A stretch of 64,000 nt of DNA from Pseudooceanicola marinus (lineage in GTDB: Bacteria > Pseudomonadota > Alphaproteobacteria > Rhodobacterales > Rhodobacteraceae), in NCBI RefSeq assembly GCF_020177265.1, contig NZ_JAIVMC010000017.1, forward strand, positions 1 through 64,000, in the 5' to 3' direction. This document shows positions 33,742-45,600 of the stretch, in pieces; within the stretch, counting starts at the first letter, position 1; each line of letters opens with the position of its first letter. A model generated the notes under the pieces. That model did not search any database, was not told where the DNA came from, and worked only from the letters and a program-made list of their open reading frames with translations. A program made the position numbers and the translations under genes.

Positions 33742-34492
33742 CGCCTCCGCGGAACCGGCGCCCGGTCAGCCGGTCGATGAGGTGCAGCAGCCCCAGCAGG
33801 GACAGCGTCAGGAAGGCCGACAGCACCACCGCCGAGAGCACCAGGTCGGCGCGAAAGTTGTTCTTGGCGGTCAGGATCCAGATCCCCAGCCCCTGCCGCG
33901 CGCCGGCATATTCGGCGAAGATCGTGGCGACGATGGCGTAGGTGGCCGAGATCCGCAGACCCGCGAAGAACTGCGGGCGGGCCACCGGCAGGGCGGCGCG
34001 GCGGAACAGGGCGCCCCGCCCTGCCCCCATCGACACCAGCTGATCGTGGTAGGCCTGCGGCAGGCGCGCGTAGCCCGACAGCAGGCTGACCAGCATCGGG
34101 AAGAAGGTGACCAGGATCACCAGCAGGATCTTGGGCAGCAGGCCGAAGCCGAACCACAGCACCATCAGTGGCGCCAGCGCCACGATGGGCACCGTCTGGC
34201 TGGCCACCATCAACGGCAGCACCCCGCGCCGCAATGCCGGCAGGAACCACAGCGCCACGGAAGAGGCAAAGGCGAAGGCCACCGACAACGAGAACCCCAG
34301 CCCTGCCACCAGCAGCGTGGCGCCCGCGTGCCGCGCCAGATCGGCGCGGTTCACCCACAGCCCCCGCGCCACGTCGCTGGGCGCGGGCAGGATCAGGGGG
34401 GACACATCGGCCCAGGCGCAATAGCCCTGCCAGAGGGCCAGCAGCGCGGCGGCCAGGAAGAACGCGGGCAGGAGCTGCCGCAGGACGGACAT
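33725..34492 (-). CDS. thiX: ABC transporter permease, ThiX-like
   Basis: 255 residues with about six membrane helices. The conserved permease cytoplasmic loop is LVSMGAGRGALFRRAALPVA (EAA-type motif). N terminus MSVLRQLLPAFFLAAALLAL is the first helix. ATG 34492 with GCGAGG upstream is chosen over a TTG at 34507. Second gene of the riboswitch-controlled operon. Confidence 0.9.
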   Translation of the reverse strand: MSVLRQLLPAFFLAAALLALWQGYCAWADVSPLILPAPSDVARGLWVNRADLARHAGATLLVAGLGFSLSVAFAFASSVALWFLPALRRGVLPLMVASQTVPIVALAPLMVLWFGFGLLPKILLVILVTFFPMLVSLLSGYARLPQAYHDQLVSMGAGRGALFRRAALPVARPQFFAGLRISATYAIVATIFAEYAGARQGLGIWILTAKNNFRADLVLSAVVLSAFLTLSLLGLLHLIDRLTGRRFRGGDDAAA

Positions 34493-34555
34493 GGGGATAC
34501 CTCGCAAACGGGGCGCGTCGCCCCTGGGGGCGGCAGTCGGGTCAGGACAGCGGGA

Positions 34556-35167
34556 TCAGCGCAGGCTGGGGCTGTTGGCCGAGGCGGTCAGGTCGATGGT
34601 GACATGCCCCTCCGCCGGACCGAAGCGCAGGAAGGCCTGGCGCAGGGTCTCGAAGACGGCCCCGGCATCGCCGCGCAGGCGGGTGCAGAAGTTCTTCGAT
34701 TTCAGGAAGGTGCCCGAGGCCTTGAGGAAGTCGATGCAGCCGTAGATCTCATCCATGTGGTGATCCTGGCCCAGCACGTAGAGAGAGAACTGCACGTCGA
34801 TCCCCACGCCCAGGTCGGGCGCGGCGGCCACGGCCTCGGCGGCCAGGGCCTTGCGATCCTCCAGCGACAGGTCCTGCGCCCGCACCAGGGCCTCGCAGTG
34901 ACAGCTGGGATCATCCGGCTCGCCCGGACAGCCGCGCGACAGGGTGACATGCATCGTCACATGCTCGGGCCGGCGGGCGGCCTCGGCAAAGAGATCGCGG
35001 ATGGCATCCAGAAGCGGTTCCGGCGCGCCGACCATCAGGGTCGACATGTCGTCCGTCTCGATCCGCAGATCATCCGTGTAGGGGGTCAGGGCGGTGAGCC
35101 CGGATTTGATGACATCCACGAAATCGGACGTCATCGGATACAGTGACACCTGCGCGCCAATGAACAT
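34556..35167 (-). CDS. ykoF: YkoF-family thiamine/HMP-binding protein
   Basis: 203 residues. MFIGAQVSLYPMTSDFVDVI starts a YkoF domain, and a second related half follows (LGVGIDVQFSLYVLGQDHHM). YkoF of Bacillus binds thiamine and is encoded with the HMP transporter. Putative regulatory or ligand-handling role in the cytoplasm. The start is ATG 35167, since the upstream frame extension runs through the riboswitch. Its ribosome-binding site lies in the 3' strand of the riboswitch P1 stem. Confidence 0.87.
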   Translation of the reverse strand: MFIGAQVSLYPMTSDFVDVIKSGLTALTPYTDDLRIETDDMSTLMVGAPEPLLDAIRDLFAEAARRPEHVTMHVTLSRGCPGEPDDPSCHCEALVRAQDLSLEDRKALAAEAVAAAPDLGVGIDVQFSLYVLGQDHHMDEIYGCIDFLKASGTFLKSKNFCTRLRGDAGAVFETLRQAFLRFGPAEGHVTIDLTASANSPSLR

Positions 35168-35171
35168 ATGC

Positions 35172-35258
35172 GTACCTCGCTCCGCTGGTATTACCCAGAT
35201 CAGCTTTGAAGGGTTCGCGCGACTGCGCATCTCAGCCCCTGACGGAGCACCCCTGGTT
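35172..35258 (-). ncRNA. TPP riboswitch (THI element)
   Basis: On the minus strand: GGGGTGCTCCG, then GGGGCTGAGATGCGC, then ACCCTTCAAAGCTGATCTGG and GTAATACCAGCGGAGCGAGG. The conserved CTGAGA, ACCCTT-CTGATC and GGTAATACCAGCG blocks are the TPP riboswitch core. The P1 partner CTCCG/CGGAG includes GGAG-GAGG bases just before the ykoF ATG, which suggests translational control by ligand binding. Confidence 0.96.
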
Positions 35259-35442
35259 GATGGCCGGACCGTCACGCATGCGGGCCGGGTTGTCAACCGG
35301 ACATTCGCGGCGCCGACCGAGCGAGTAGAACCGGGGAGCGAAAAAGGGGCCGGGGGCCTGCCGCGCCAAGCTATAATAAAATCCTATTTAGAACTTTTAT
35401 AAATCCAATTGTACGTTATTGATGCGCACTGCTATCGGTTGA

Positions 35443-37710
<2,268 letters not shown>

Positions 37711-37740
37711 ACGCGGTACTGAGCCGCGCATGAGAACCAG

Positions 37741-37773
37741 GGCTTCCCCGCAGAGATGCGGGGGAGCCTTTTT
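37741..37773 (+). terminator. katG intrinsic terminator
   Basis: GGCTTCCCCGCA, loop GAGA, TGCGGGGGAGCC, then TTTTT (37769-37773). It lies 31 bases beyond the katG stop. Confidence 0.9.
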
Positions 37774-37825
37774 GCGTCTCTGGGCAGGGGGGCTATGCCC
37801 GCAGGGAAAAACAGCTGCACGCCAC

Positions 37826-37855
37826 AGAAAAGCCCCGGCGCCGAGGCCGGGGCTT
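37826..37855 (-). terminator. Intrinsic terminator of the acyl-CoA synthetase gene
   Basis: AAGCCCCGGC (37830-37839) pairs with GCCGGGGCTT (37846-37855) around GCCGAG. On the minus strand it is followed by TTTTCT. It lies 28 bases beyond the stop at 37883. Confidence 0.85.
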
Positions 37856-37882
37856 GTTGATTTGGCAGAGCGCGGGGGCGGC

Positions 37883-39787
37883 TCAGGCCGGTTCCGACAC
37901 GTCTTCGGCCCATTCCCAGGGGTTGGTGTAGTTCCCCAGCAGGGTCTTCAGGGCGGTTTCATCCACCTCGCCCTTGCGGACGACCCGGGCAGTCAGGCCG
38001 CGTTTCTTGTCGTCGACCACCTCGACCACCTCTGCCGGGATGCCCGCCTCGGCCAGGGCGGCGTTGTAGACCCGCTGGATCGCGCTCTTGCGCAGGGCGG
38101 GCTTGAACACCTTGCCGACGGCGGTCTTGGGCAGTTCGTCCATCACCTCGACATACTTCGGGATCGCGGCGCGTTCGTGGACATGTACCTTGCAGTGGGC
38201 CAGCAGCTCTTCCGAGGTCACCTCGGCGCCGTCCACCAGCTCGACATAGGCGCAGGGCAGCTCGCCGGTGCGGGCGTCGGGCTGACCGATGGCGCCTGCG
38301 AAGGCGACCGAGGTATGGGCCAGCAGCGCCTCCTCGATCTCCGCCGGGTCGATGTTGTGTCCGCCACGGATGATCAGATCCTTGGCGCGCCCGGTGATGA
38401 AGAGGTAGCCATCCGCGTCCAGCCGGCCCAGGTCGCCGGTCCGCAGGTAGCGGTCATAGTGGAAGAGCTCGCGGTTCTTGGCCTCTTCGGTATAGGTCGA
38501 CCCCGCGTAGACGCCAGGGTTGGCGACGCAGATCTCGCCCACCTCGTCCACGGCGCATTCGCGCGGCTCGCCCCCGCCCGAGGCATCCAGGATGCGCACG
38601 TCGGTATAGGGGAAGGGCACGCCGACCGAGCCGTTCTTGCGCTCCCCCTGGTCGGGGTTGCAGGACACCAGGCAGGTCGCCTCGGTCAGCCCGTAGCCTT
38701 CGAGGATCTTCAGACCGGCCGCCGCCTCGAACCGCTTGAACAGTTCCACCGGCAGGGGCGCGGAACCCGAGAAGCAGAGTTTGACCGTCGAGATGTCGGC
38801 ATCCACCGGGCGCTGCATCAGCGCCGAAATCGCCGTGGGCACCGAGACGATGAAGGTCGTCTTGTAACGCTCACAGAGCTTCCAGAAATTGTCGAAGACG
38901 CCGTCGCCGCGATAGCCCGCAGGCGTCGGGAAGACCACATGGGCGCCCGACATGCAGGCCCCCATCAGCATCACGTGACAGGCGAAGACGTGGAACAGAG
39001 GCAGCGGGCACATGATGCTGTCCTCTTCTGTGTAAAGCAGCGAGGCCCCCACCCAGCCGTTGTAGACCAGTCCAGAATGCAGGTGGCGCGCCACCTTGGG
39101 CATGCCCGTCGTGCCGCCGGTGTGGAAATAGGCGCCGATGCGGTCGGTCTGGCTGTCGGCAAAGGCCAGCTCGGTCGGCTGGCGGGCCAGCTCCTCACCG
39201 AAGTTCAGCACGTCGGCGTGGTGCCGGTCCGGTGTCTTGGGACGGATCAGCGGCACGATCCAGCTTTTCGGCGGGCTGAGGTAGCGGTTCAGGTCCACCT
39301 CCAGCACGGTGTGCACATTGGGCGCGAATTGCACCGCCTGGGCGACCTTCTGCGCCACGTCGGTCTTCGGGAAGGACTTCAGCGTGACCACGACCTTGGC
39401 GCCGGTTTCCCGCAGGATGGCGGAGATCTGCTCCGGCTCCAGCAGCGGGTTCACCGGGTTCACGATGCCTGCCGTCATGCCGCCCAGTGTGGCGACCACG
39501 GTTTCCATCGAGTTGGGCATGACCAGCGCGACCACGTCGTTTTCCCCGACGCCCAGCTTGCGGAACATGTTGGCGCATTGCGCCACCTTGCCCTTCAGCT
39601 CGGTCCAGCTCAGGGTTTCGGCCTTGTCCTTCGGCCCGGATTCAAGCTGGAACGTGACCGCCTTGTTCGACGGAAAAGCGGCCGCCGTGCGCTCCACCAT
39701 TCCGAATACCGTCTTCGGAACGTCCCGCGCCTCCCAGGGCATCTCCGCTTCGATCCGCTTGACATCAGGCACGCCTGTAAAGGTCAT
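37883..39787 (-). CDS. Acyl-CoA synthetase (AMP-binding)
   Basis: 634 residues of the adenylate-forming superfamily. The ATP-binding P-loop is AYFHTGGTTGMPKVARHL; the later motifs EGYGLTEATCLVSC and LRTGDLGRLDADGYLFITGR are intact, and the catalytic lysine is in PKTAVGKVFKPALRK. It activates a fatty or other carboxylic acid to its CoA thioester. ATG 39787 has GGAGGAGAACGC upstream. Monocistronic, with its own terminator; substrate cannot be read from sequence. Confidence 0.93.
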   Translation of the reverse strand: MTFTGVPDVKRIEAEMPWEARDVPKTVFGMVERTAAAFPSNKAVTFQLESGPKDKAETLSWTELKGKVAQCANMFRKLGVGENDVVALVMPNSMETVVATLGGMTAGIVNPVNPLLEPEQISAILRETGAKVVVTLKSFPKTDVAQKVAQAVQFAPNVHTVLEVDLNRYLSPPKSWIVPLIRPKTPDRHHADVLNFGEELARQPTELAFADSQTDRIGAYFHTGGTTGMPKVARHLHSGLVYNGWVGASLLYTEEDSIMCPLPLFHVFACHVMLMGACMSGAHVVFPTPAGYRGDGVFDNFWKLCERYKTTFIVSVPTAISALMQRPVDADISTVKLCFSGSAPLPVELFKRFEAAAGLKILEGYGLTEATCLVSCNPDQGERKNGSVGVPFPYTDVRILDASGGGEPRECAVDEVGEICVANPGVYAGSTYTEEAKNRELFHYDRYLRTGDLGRLDADGYLFITGRAKDLIIRGGHNIDPAEIEEALLAHTSVAFAGAIGQPDARTGELPCAYVELVDGAEVTSEELLAHCKVHVHERAAIPKYVEVMDELPKTAVGKVFKPALRKSAIQRVYNAALAEAGIPAEVVEVVDDKKRGLTARVVRKGEVDETALKTLLGNYTNPWEWAEDVSEPA

Positions 39788-40019
39788 GCGTTCTCCTCCC
39801 ATCGCCTCGTGCGCCTCCTTGCGCTCTTCGCTAGATTTTCCTTCGCCGCCTCAAAGGCAAGCATGACGCTGCGTTTCCCCTCCGATGCGCAACGTGACGT
39901 AAAGCCTAGCATGGAAAGGCAATTGGCGAGAAGAAATGTCGGAAGAGTCAGAGAAAGCTGCCCGGACCTGCCCCACAAGGGGCCGCCGGGCAACAGGCGC
40001 AGGACGGGCGGCGGGGCCC

Positions 40020-41819
40020 TCAGGCCGCCGCCGATCCGTCGGTGAATTGCAGCCGCGCCAGACGGGCATAAAGGCCACCCTCGGCCACAAGGTCCTCGTG
40101 ACGGCCCTGGGCCACGATCCGGCCCTCCTCCATCACCACGATGCGGTCGGCCCGTTTCACCGTGGCCAGACGGTGCGCGATGATGATGGTGGTACGCCCC
40201 TCGGACACGGTCTCGATCGCCTTCTGCACCAGGCCCTCGCTTTCCGCGTCCAGCGCTGAGGTCGCCTCGTCCAGCAGCAGAACCGGCGCGTCGCGCAGGA
40301 TGGCGCGGGCGATGGCGATCCGTTGCTTCTGCCCGCCCGACAGCATCACGCCGCGTTCGCCCACCGGGCTGTCGTAGCCCTCGGGCAGCGCCTCGATGAA
40401 CTCATGCGCGGCTGCGGCACGGGCGGCGGCCTCGACCGCCGCATCGCTGGCGCCGGGCAGGCCGAAGCGGATGTTGTCACGCGCCGAGGCGGCGAAGATC
40501 ACCGGATCCTGCGGCACCAGCGCCACGTGGCGGCGGAAGGCATCCCGTGCCATCTGGCGCAGGTCGGTGCCGTCCAGGGTCACCGCCCCCGCCTCCGGGT
40601 CGTAGAAGCGCAGGATCAGCTGGATCAGCGTCGACTTGCCCGCCCCCGAGGGGCCGACCACGGCCACCGTCTCGCCCGGGTTCACCTGCAGGCTCACGTC
40701 GTCCAGCGCCGCCCGCGCGGGGCGCGAGGGGTAATGGAACGTCACACCGTCGAATCCGATCCGCCCGCGTGCCGGTGACGGCGGTGCCAGCGGCACGGCC
40801 GGGTCCTGCACGGCATCCTCGACCGTCAACAGCTCCACCAAACGCTCGGTGGCGCCGGCGGCGCGTTGCAACTCGCCCCAGATCTCCGACAGGGCCGCGA
40901 CGGAACCTGCGACCATCACCGCGTAGATCACGAACTGCACCAGCCCGCCGGTGGTCATCAGCCCGGTGCGCACGTCATTGGCACCGATCCACAGCACGCC
41001 GACGATGCCCGCGAAGATCAGGAAGATCACGATCACGGTCATCACCGCGCGCGTCAGGATGCGCCGCATGGCGGAGCGATAGCTTTCCTCGGTCACCGCA
41101 TCGAAGGTCTCGCGGCTTTGCGCCTCATGGGTGAAGGCCTGCACCGTCTGCACCGACAAGAGCGCCTCGGAGGCATTGCCCGAGCTTTGCGCGATCCAGT
41201 CCTGGTTTTCCCGGCTGAGTTTCCGCAGGCGGCGCCCCAGCGTCAGGATCGGCACCACCACCAGTGGCACGATCAGCAGGGCCAGCCCCGTCAGCTTGGC
41301 CGAGGTCAGCAGCATCATCACGAAGCCGCCGAAGAAGATCAGCACGTTGCGCAGCGCCACCGAGACGGAGGAGCCGACGACCGACTGGATCAGCGTGGTG
41401 TCGGTGGTGATCCGGCTGAGGACCTCGCCGGTCATCGTTCTCTCGTAGAACGCCGGGCTCATCCCGATGACACGACCGAAGACGGCCTTGCGGATGTCGG
41501 CCACCACGCGTTCGCCCAGGGTGGTGACCAGCGTGTAGCGCAGCCCCGTGCCCAGGGCGAGAAGCGCCGCGATGCCGATGGCGGCCAGGAAATACTGGTC
41601 GAGGATCTGGGCCGAGCCCTCCTCGAAGTTGTCGACCACGCGGCGCACCGCCAGGGGCAGCACCAGCGAGACGGAGGCGGTCAGCACCAGCGCCAGCAGC
41701 GCGCCGATCAGCAGCGCGCGGTAGGGGCGCAGGAAGGGCCACAGCTCTCCCAATGCGCCGACGCGGCGCGAGGGGTCGCGATCAAGCTGGCCGGGATCGG
41801 TCTGGGGACGTCGGGCCAA
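40020..41819 (-). CDS. ABC transporter fused permease/ATPase (MsbA/ABCB-type)
   Basis: 599 residues. Six-helix membrane domain (about residues 35-315) then ATPase domain: Walker A AVVGPSGAGKSTLIQL, signature MLSGGQKQRIAIARAI, Walker B VLLLDEATSALDAESEG, and the H-loop IIIAHRLATVKRAD. Half-transporter that dimerises, exporting lipids or drugs. A TTG start at 41819 is chosen since GGAAGGAG lies seven bases before it and homologues start MARRPQ. Divergent from the molybdenum hydroxylase genes. Confidence 0.92.
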   Translation of the reverse strand: MARRPQTDPGQLDRDPSRRVGALGELWPFLRPYRALLIGALLALVLTASVSLVLPLAVRRVVDNFEEGSAQILDQYFLAAIGIAALLALGTGLRYTLVTTLGERVVADIRKAVFGRVIGMSPAFYERTMTGEVLSRITTDTTLIQSVVGSSVSVALRNVLIFFGGFVMMLLTSAKLTGLALLIVPLVVVPILTLGRRLRKLSRENQDWIAQSSGNASEALLSVQTVQAFTHEAQSRETFDAVTEESYRSAMRRILTRAVMTVIVIFLIFAGIVGVLWIGANDVRTGLMTTGGLVQFVIYAVMVAGSVAALSEIWGELQRAAGATERLVELLTVEDAVQDPAVPLAPPSPARGRIGFDGVTFHYPSRPARAALDDVSLQVNPGETVAVVGPSGAGKSTLIQLILRFYDPEAGAVTLDGTDLRQMARDAFRRHVALVPQDPVIFAASARDNIRFGLPGASDAAVEAAARAAAAHEFIEALPEGYDSPVGERGVMLSGGQKQRIAIARAILRDAPVLLLDEATSALDAESEGLVQKAIETVSEGRTTIIIAHRLATVKRADRIVVMEEGRIVAQGRHEDLVAEGGLYARLARLQFTDGSAAA

Positions 41820-42105
41820 GGGGGGCTCCTTCCTTTGCGGGCGCAAAACAGGGGCTTCATGCCCCCCCGCGCCGCCCCGGTCAAGCGCAGGCCCCGACAG
41901 GGCGCCAGACGCGACGCCCGTGCCGCTGCCCAGCCCTTACGCAGCCGCAGAGCAAACTTGAGCCGCGGGGGCATTTCGTGGCTCACTCCCTCTGGCGCGG
42001 GGACAGGTTTCGCGACATTGTTCGTGCGCAAGCAATTTGTCCGCCCCGCAACGACGGGACAGGGCCAGCAAGAGAGGCGCAGCCATGCGCCCGGGGAAGG
42101 GAAGG

Positions 42106-42594
42106 ATGCGGGAGGAACTGAGGTTCACCCTGAACGGGAAGCAGGTCACCTGCGGCGGCGCGGCGGGGCTGAGCCTGCTGGATCTGCTGCGCGAGGAACT
42201 GGGGCTGAACGGCCCGAAATACGGCTGCGGCCTGGCGCAATGCGGCGCCTGCACGGTGCTGGTCGACGGCGCCCCCGCGCGGTCCTGCATCCTGCGCGCC
42301 GAACGCGTGGCCGGGCGGTCCGTCACCACGCTGGAAGGTCTGGCCGATCCCGACACCGGCGCCCTTTCCCCCACACAGCAGGCCTTCCTGGAGATGGAGG
42401 GCGCGCAATGCGGCTACTGCCTGAACGGCATGGTGATGAGTGCGACGGCCCTGCTGCGCGCCAACGCCGACCCGACGGAGGCGGAGATCCGAAGCGCCCT
42501 GCGCCACAACCTCTGCCGCTGCGGGGCGCATCTGGAGATCATCGCCTCGGTCCGCCGCGCGGCGGAACTGATGCGGGAGGCCGGCCATGCGTGA
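42106..42594 (+). CDS. (2Fe-2S) subunit of molybdenum hydroxylase, NicA-like
   Basis: 162 residues. Two [2Fe-2S] sites: plant-type YGCGLAQCGACTVLVDG near residue 45, and the helical AQCGYCLNGMVM with HNLCRCGAHLEI. It passes electrons from the molybdenum site of the partner to the c-type haems. ATG 42106 with GGAAGG upstream is preferred; ATG 42085 would add seven residues. The partner gene starts 33 bases downstream, so the pair is an operon. NicA of nicotinate dehydrogenase is the closest known type; isoquinoline oxidoreductase is an alternative. Confidence 0.9.
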   Translation: MREELRFTLNGKQVTCGGAAGLSLLDLLREELGLNGPKYGCGLAQCGACTVLVDGAPARSCILRAERVAGRSVTTLEGLADPDTGALSPTQQAFLEMEGAQCGYCLNGMVMSATALLRANADPTEAEIRSALRHNLCRCGAHLEIIASVRRAAELMREAGHA

Positions 42595-42627
42595 CCTTTG
42601 CCCGGCTGCCGAAAAGGGGCGCCGCCC

Positions 42628-45600
42628 GTGACCCATGCCCTGACCATCTACCGCGCCACCGAAGGAGGGCGTGATGTCTTCCTGACGCTTTCACCCGAGG
42701 GCCACGCTACCGGCTACAACGGCCACGTCGACCTGGGCACCGGCATCGGCATCGCCCTGACACAGATCGTCGCCGAGGAGCTGGACCTGCCGCTGGAGGC
42801 GGTGACCATCCACCTAGGCGACACGGCCCACACGCCGAACCAGGGGCCGACCATCGCCTCTGAAACCATCCAGATCACCGCCGCGCCCCTGCGCCGCGCC
42901 GCCGCCCAGGCCCGCGCCTGGCTGGTGGCCCAGGCGGCCCGGCAGTGGGATGCGCCCGAGGCGGAGATCACGACCCTCGACGGCGCCTGCCTCTGGCAGG
43001 ACCGGCGCCTGCCCTACGAGACCCTGTTGCAGAACCACGCCGAGGCGCTGCCCCTGGACGAGGCCGCGCCGGTCAAGGACCCGGCCAACTATCGCGTCGT
43101 GGGCCGCAAAGCCGGGCGGCTGGACCTGCCGGCGAAACTTCGGGCCGAGTTCGACTACATCCAGGACGTGCGCCTGCCGGGCATGATCCACGGCCACGTC
43201 ATCCGCCCACCCTATGCGGGCCGCGACAGCGGCGATTTCATAGGTCGCAGCCTGATCGGCTATGACGCCACCAGCGTGGAGGGCATGCCGGGCTATCTGG
43301 GTCTCCACCACGAGGGTGACTTCCTGGCCGTGCTGGCCGAAACCGCACCCCAGGCCCGCGCCATTGCCGAGGCGCTGAAGGTGGACTGGCGCCTGCCGCC
43401 CCCCCTGCCCGAGATGGAGAGCATCGCCGAGACGCTGAAGGCGCAGCCCTCGACGCCCCGTCCTCTGCTGGCCAGCGGCGACATCGACGCCGGGCTGGCC
43501 GAGACGGCGCATCGGCTCGACCGGCGCTATGTCTGGCCCTGGCACATGCACGCCTCCATCGGACCCAGCTGCGCCGTGGCCGACTGGAACGGCGGTGCGC
43601 CGCTGGTCTGGTCGGGCACCCAGAACCCGCACATGCTGCGCGGAGACCTGGCGGTACTGGTGGACCTGCCGGACCAGCAGATCGAGATCCGCCGCCATCA
43701 GGCCGCCGGCTGCTACGGGCGCAACTGCGCCGATGACGTGGCGGGCGATGCCCTGCTGCTGTCGCGGGCCTGCGGGCGACCCGTGCGGGTGCAGCTGACC
43801 CGCGCGCAGGAAAGCCTGTGGGAACCCAAGGGAGCCGCGCAGCTGATGGAGATCCGTGGCGGCCTGGATGCCGCGAAGGATTTCCACGCCTATGACTTCC
43901 AAAGCTGGTATCCCTCGAACCGCGGCCCCAACCTGGCGCTGCTGCTGACCGGCCGGATCAGCCCCGAACCGCGCCCCGACACCATGGGCGACCGTACCGC
44001 CGTACCGCCCTACCGCATCCCGCACCGCCGGATCGTGGCGCATGACATGGCCCCCATCGTGCGCGCCGCCTGGCTGCGCGGCGTCTCGGCCCTGCCCAAT
44101 ACCTTCGCCCATGAAAGCTATATCGACGAGCTGGCGGCAGAGGCCGGCGAAGACCCGGTGGCCTTCCGCCTCCGTCACATGGACGACCCGCGTCAGGCCG
44201 AACTGGTGCGCCGCACCGCCGAAGAGGCGGGGTGGGAGGAACATGACGGCCCGCGCCTGCGCCGCGAGGGGCGCATGGCCTATGGTCAGGGCTTCGCTTT
44301 TGCCACCTATGTCCACGGCCCCTTTCCGGGCGTGGCAGCGGCGGCCGCCGCCTGGGTCGTCGACGTGGCGGTCGATACCCAGACCGGCGAGGTCACCCTG
44401 TCCCGCGTCTTCGTCGGCCAGGACCAGGGGCTGGTCATCAACCCCGACGGGGTACGCCAGCAGATCCACGGCAACGTCATCCAGACCGCCGGACGGGTGC
44501 TGACCGAGGAGGTCAGTTTCGACGAGATCAGCGTCACCGACCAGAGCTTTGCCGACTATCCCCTCACCACCTTCCCGCAGCTGCCGGAGATCCGCACCCT
44601 GCTGGTCGAACGCCCCGAGGATCCGCCCCTTGGCGTCGGCGAAAGCGCCGCCGTGCCCGCCGCCGCCGCCATCGCCAATGCGATCTTCGATGCCACCGGG
44701 GTGCGTATGCGCGAGGCGCCCTTCACGCCCGAGAAGATGCGCGCGGCCTTGGGACGGACGGAAACACCGGCAACCGCCCTGCCCCCGCCCCCGCGCAAAC
44801 CGCGTCTGCCCCTGCGCGCGCGCCTGGCCGCCGGGGCCATCGGGTTGATGGGGCTGGCGGGCCTCGGCGCCGTTTCCCTGCCCCTGCACCGCGCCATCGC
44901 GCCGGTGACGCCCCAGCTCGCCACCACGGCGGAGCAACTGGCGCGGGGCGAGACGCTCTTTGCGCTCGGCAACTGTTCGTCCTGCCACACCGCCACCGGC
45001 GGGCTGAAGAACGCGGGGGGCAAGCCGGTGGAGACGCCCTTTGGCACGGTGTTTTCCACCAACCTGACGCCCGATCCCGAGACCGGGCTGGGTCGCTGGT
45101 CCTACCCGGCCTTCGCCCGCGCCATGCGCCATGGCGTCAGTCGCGACGGGCGCAACCTCTACCCGGCTTTCCCTTATACCTCCTTCGCGAAGATGGCAGA
45201 GGCCGACCTGCAGGCCCTTTACGCCTACATTCAGTCGCTGGAGCCGGTGCGATCAGAAGTGCCCGTCGCGCGGATGCAGGTGCCGCGCCCCGCGCTGGCA
45301 GCCTGGAACGCGCTGTTCCACAAGGCCGAGACGCTTACCGCCGATCCGGCCCAGGACGCGACCTGGAACCGGGGCCGCTACCTGGTGGAAACCGTCGGCC
45401 ATTGTTCCGCCTGCCACACGCCCCGCGGCACACTTGGCGCCGAGGATGGCGCCCGTCCGCTGACAGGCGCGATGATCCGCGACTGGTTCGCCCCTGCTCT
45501 GGCGGGCCCCGAGGCCGGCGCCCGGGGATGGGACGTGGCAACGCTGACCCGCTACCTGAAGACCGGCACCGCACCGGGCCTCTCGGCCGCCTCCGGACCC

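Noticed and set aside
40866-42674. Plus-strand open frame of 602 codons ahead of the hydroxylase genes
   Set aside because: Antisense to the ABC exporter for most of its length, and overlaps the real [2Fe-2S] gene in another frame.
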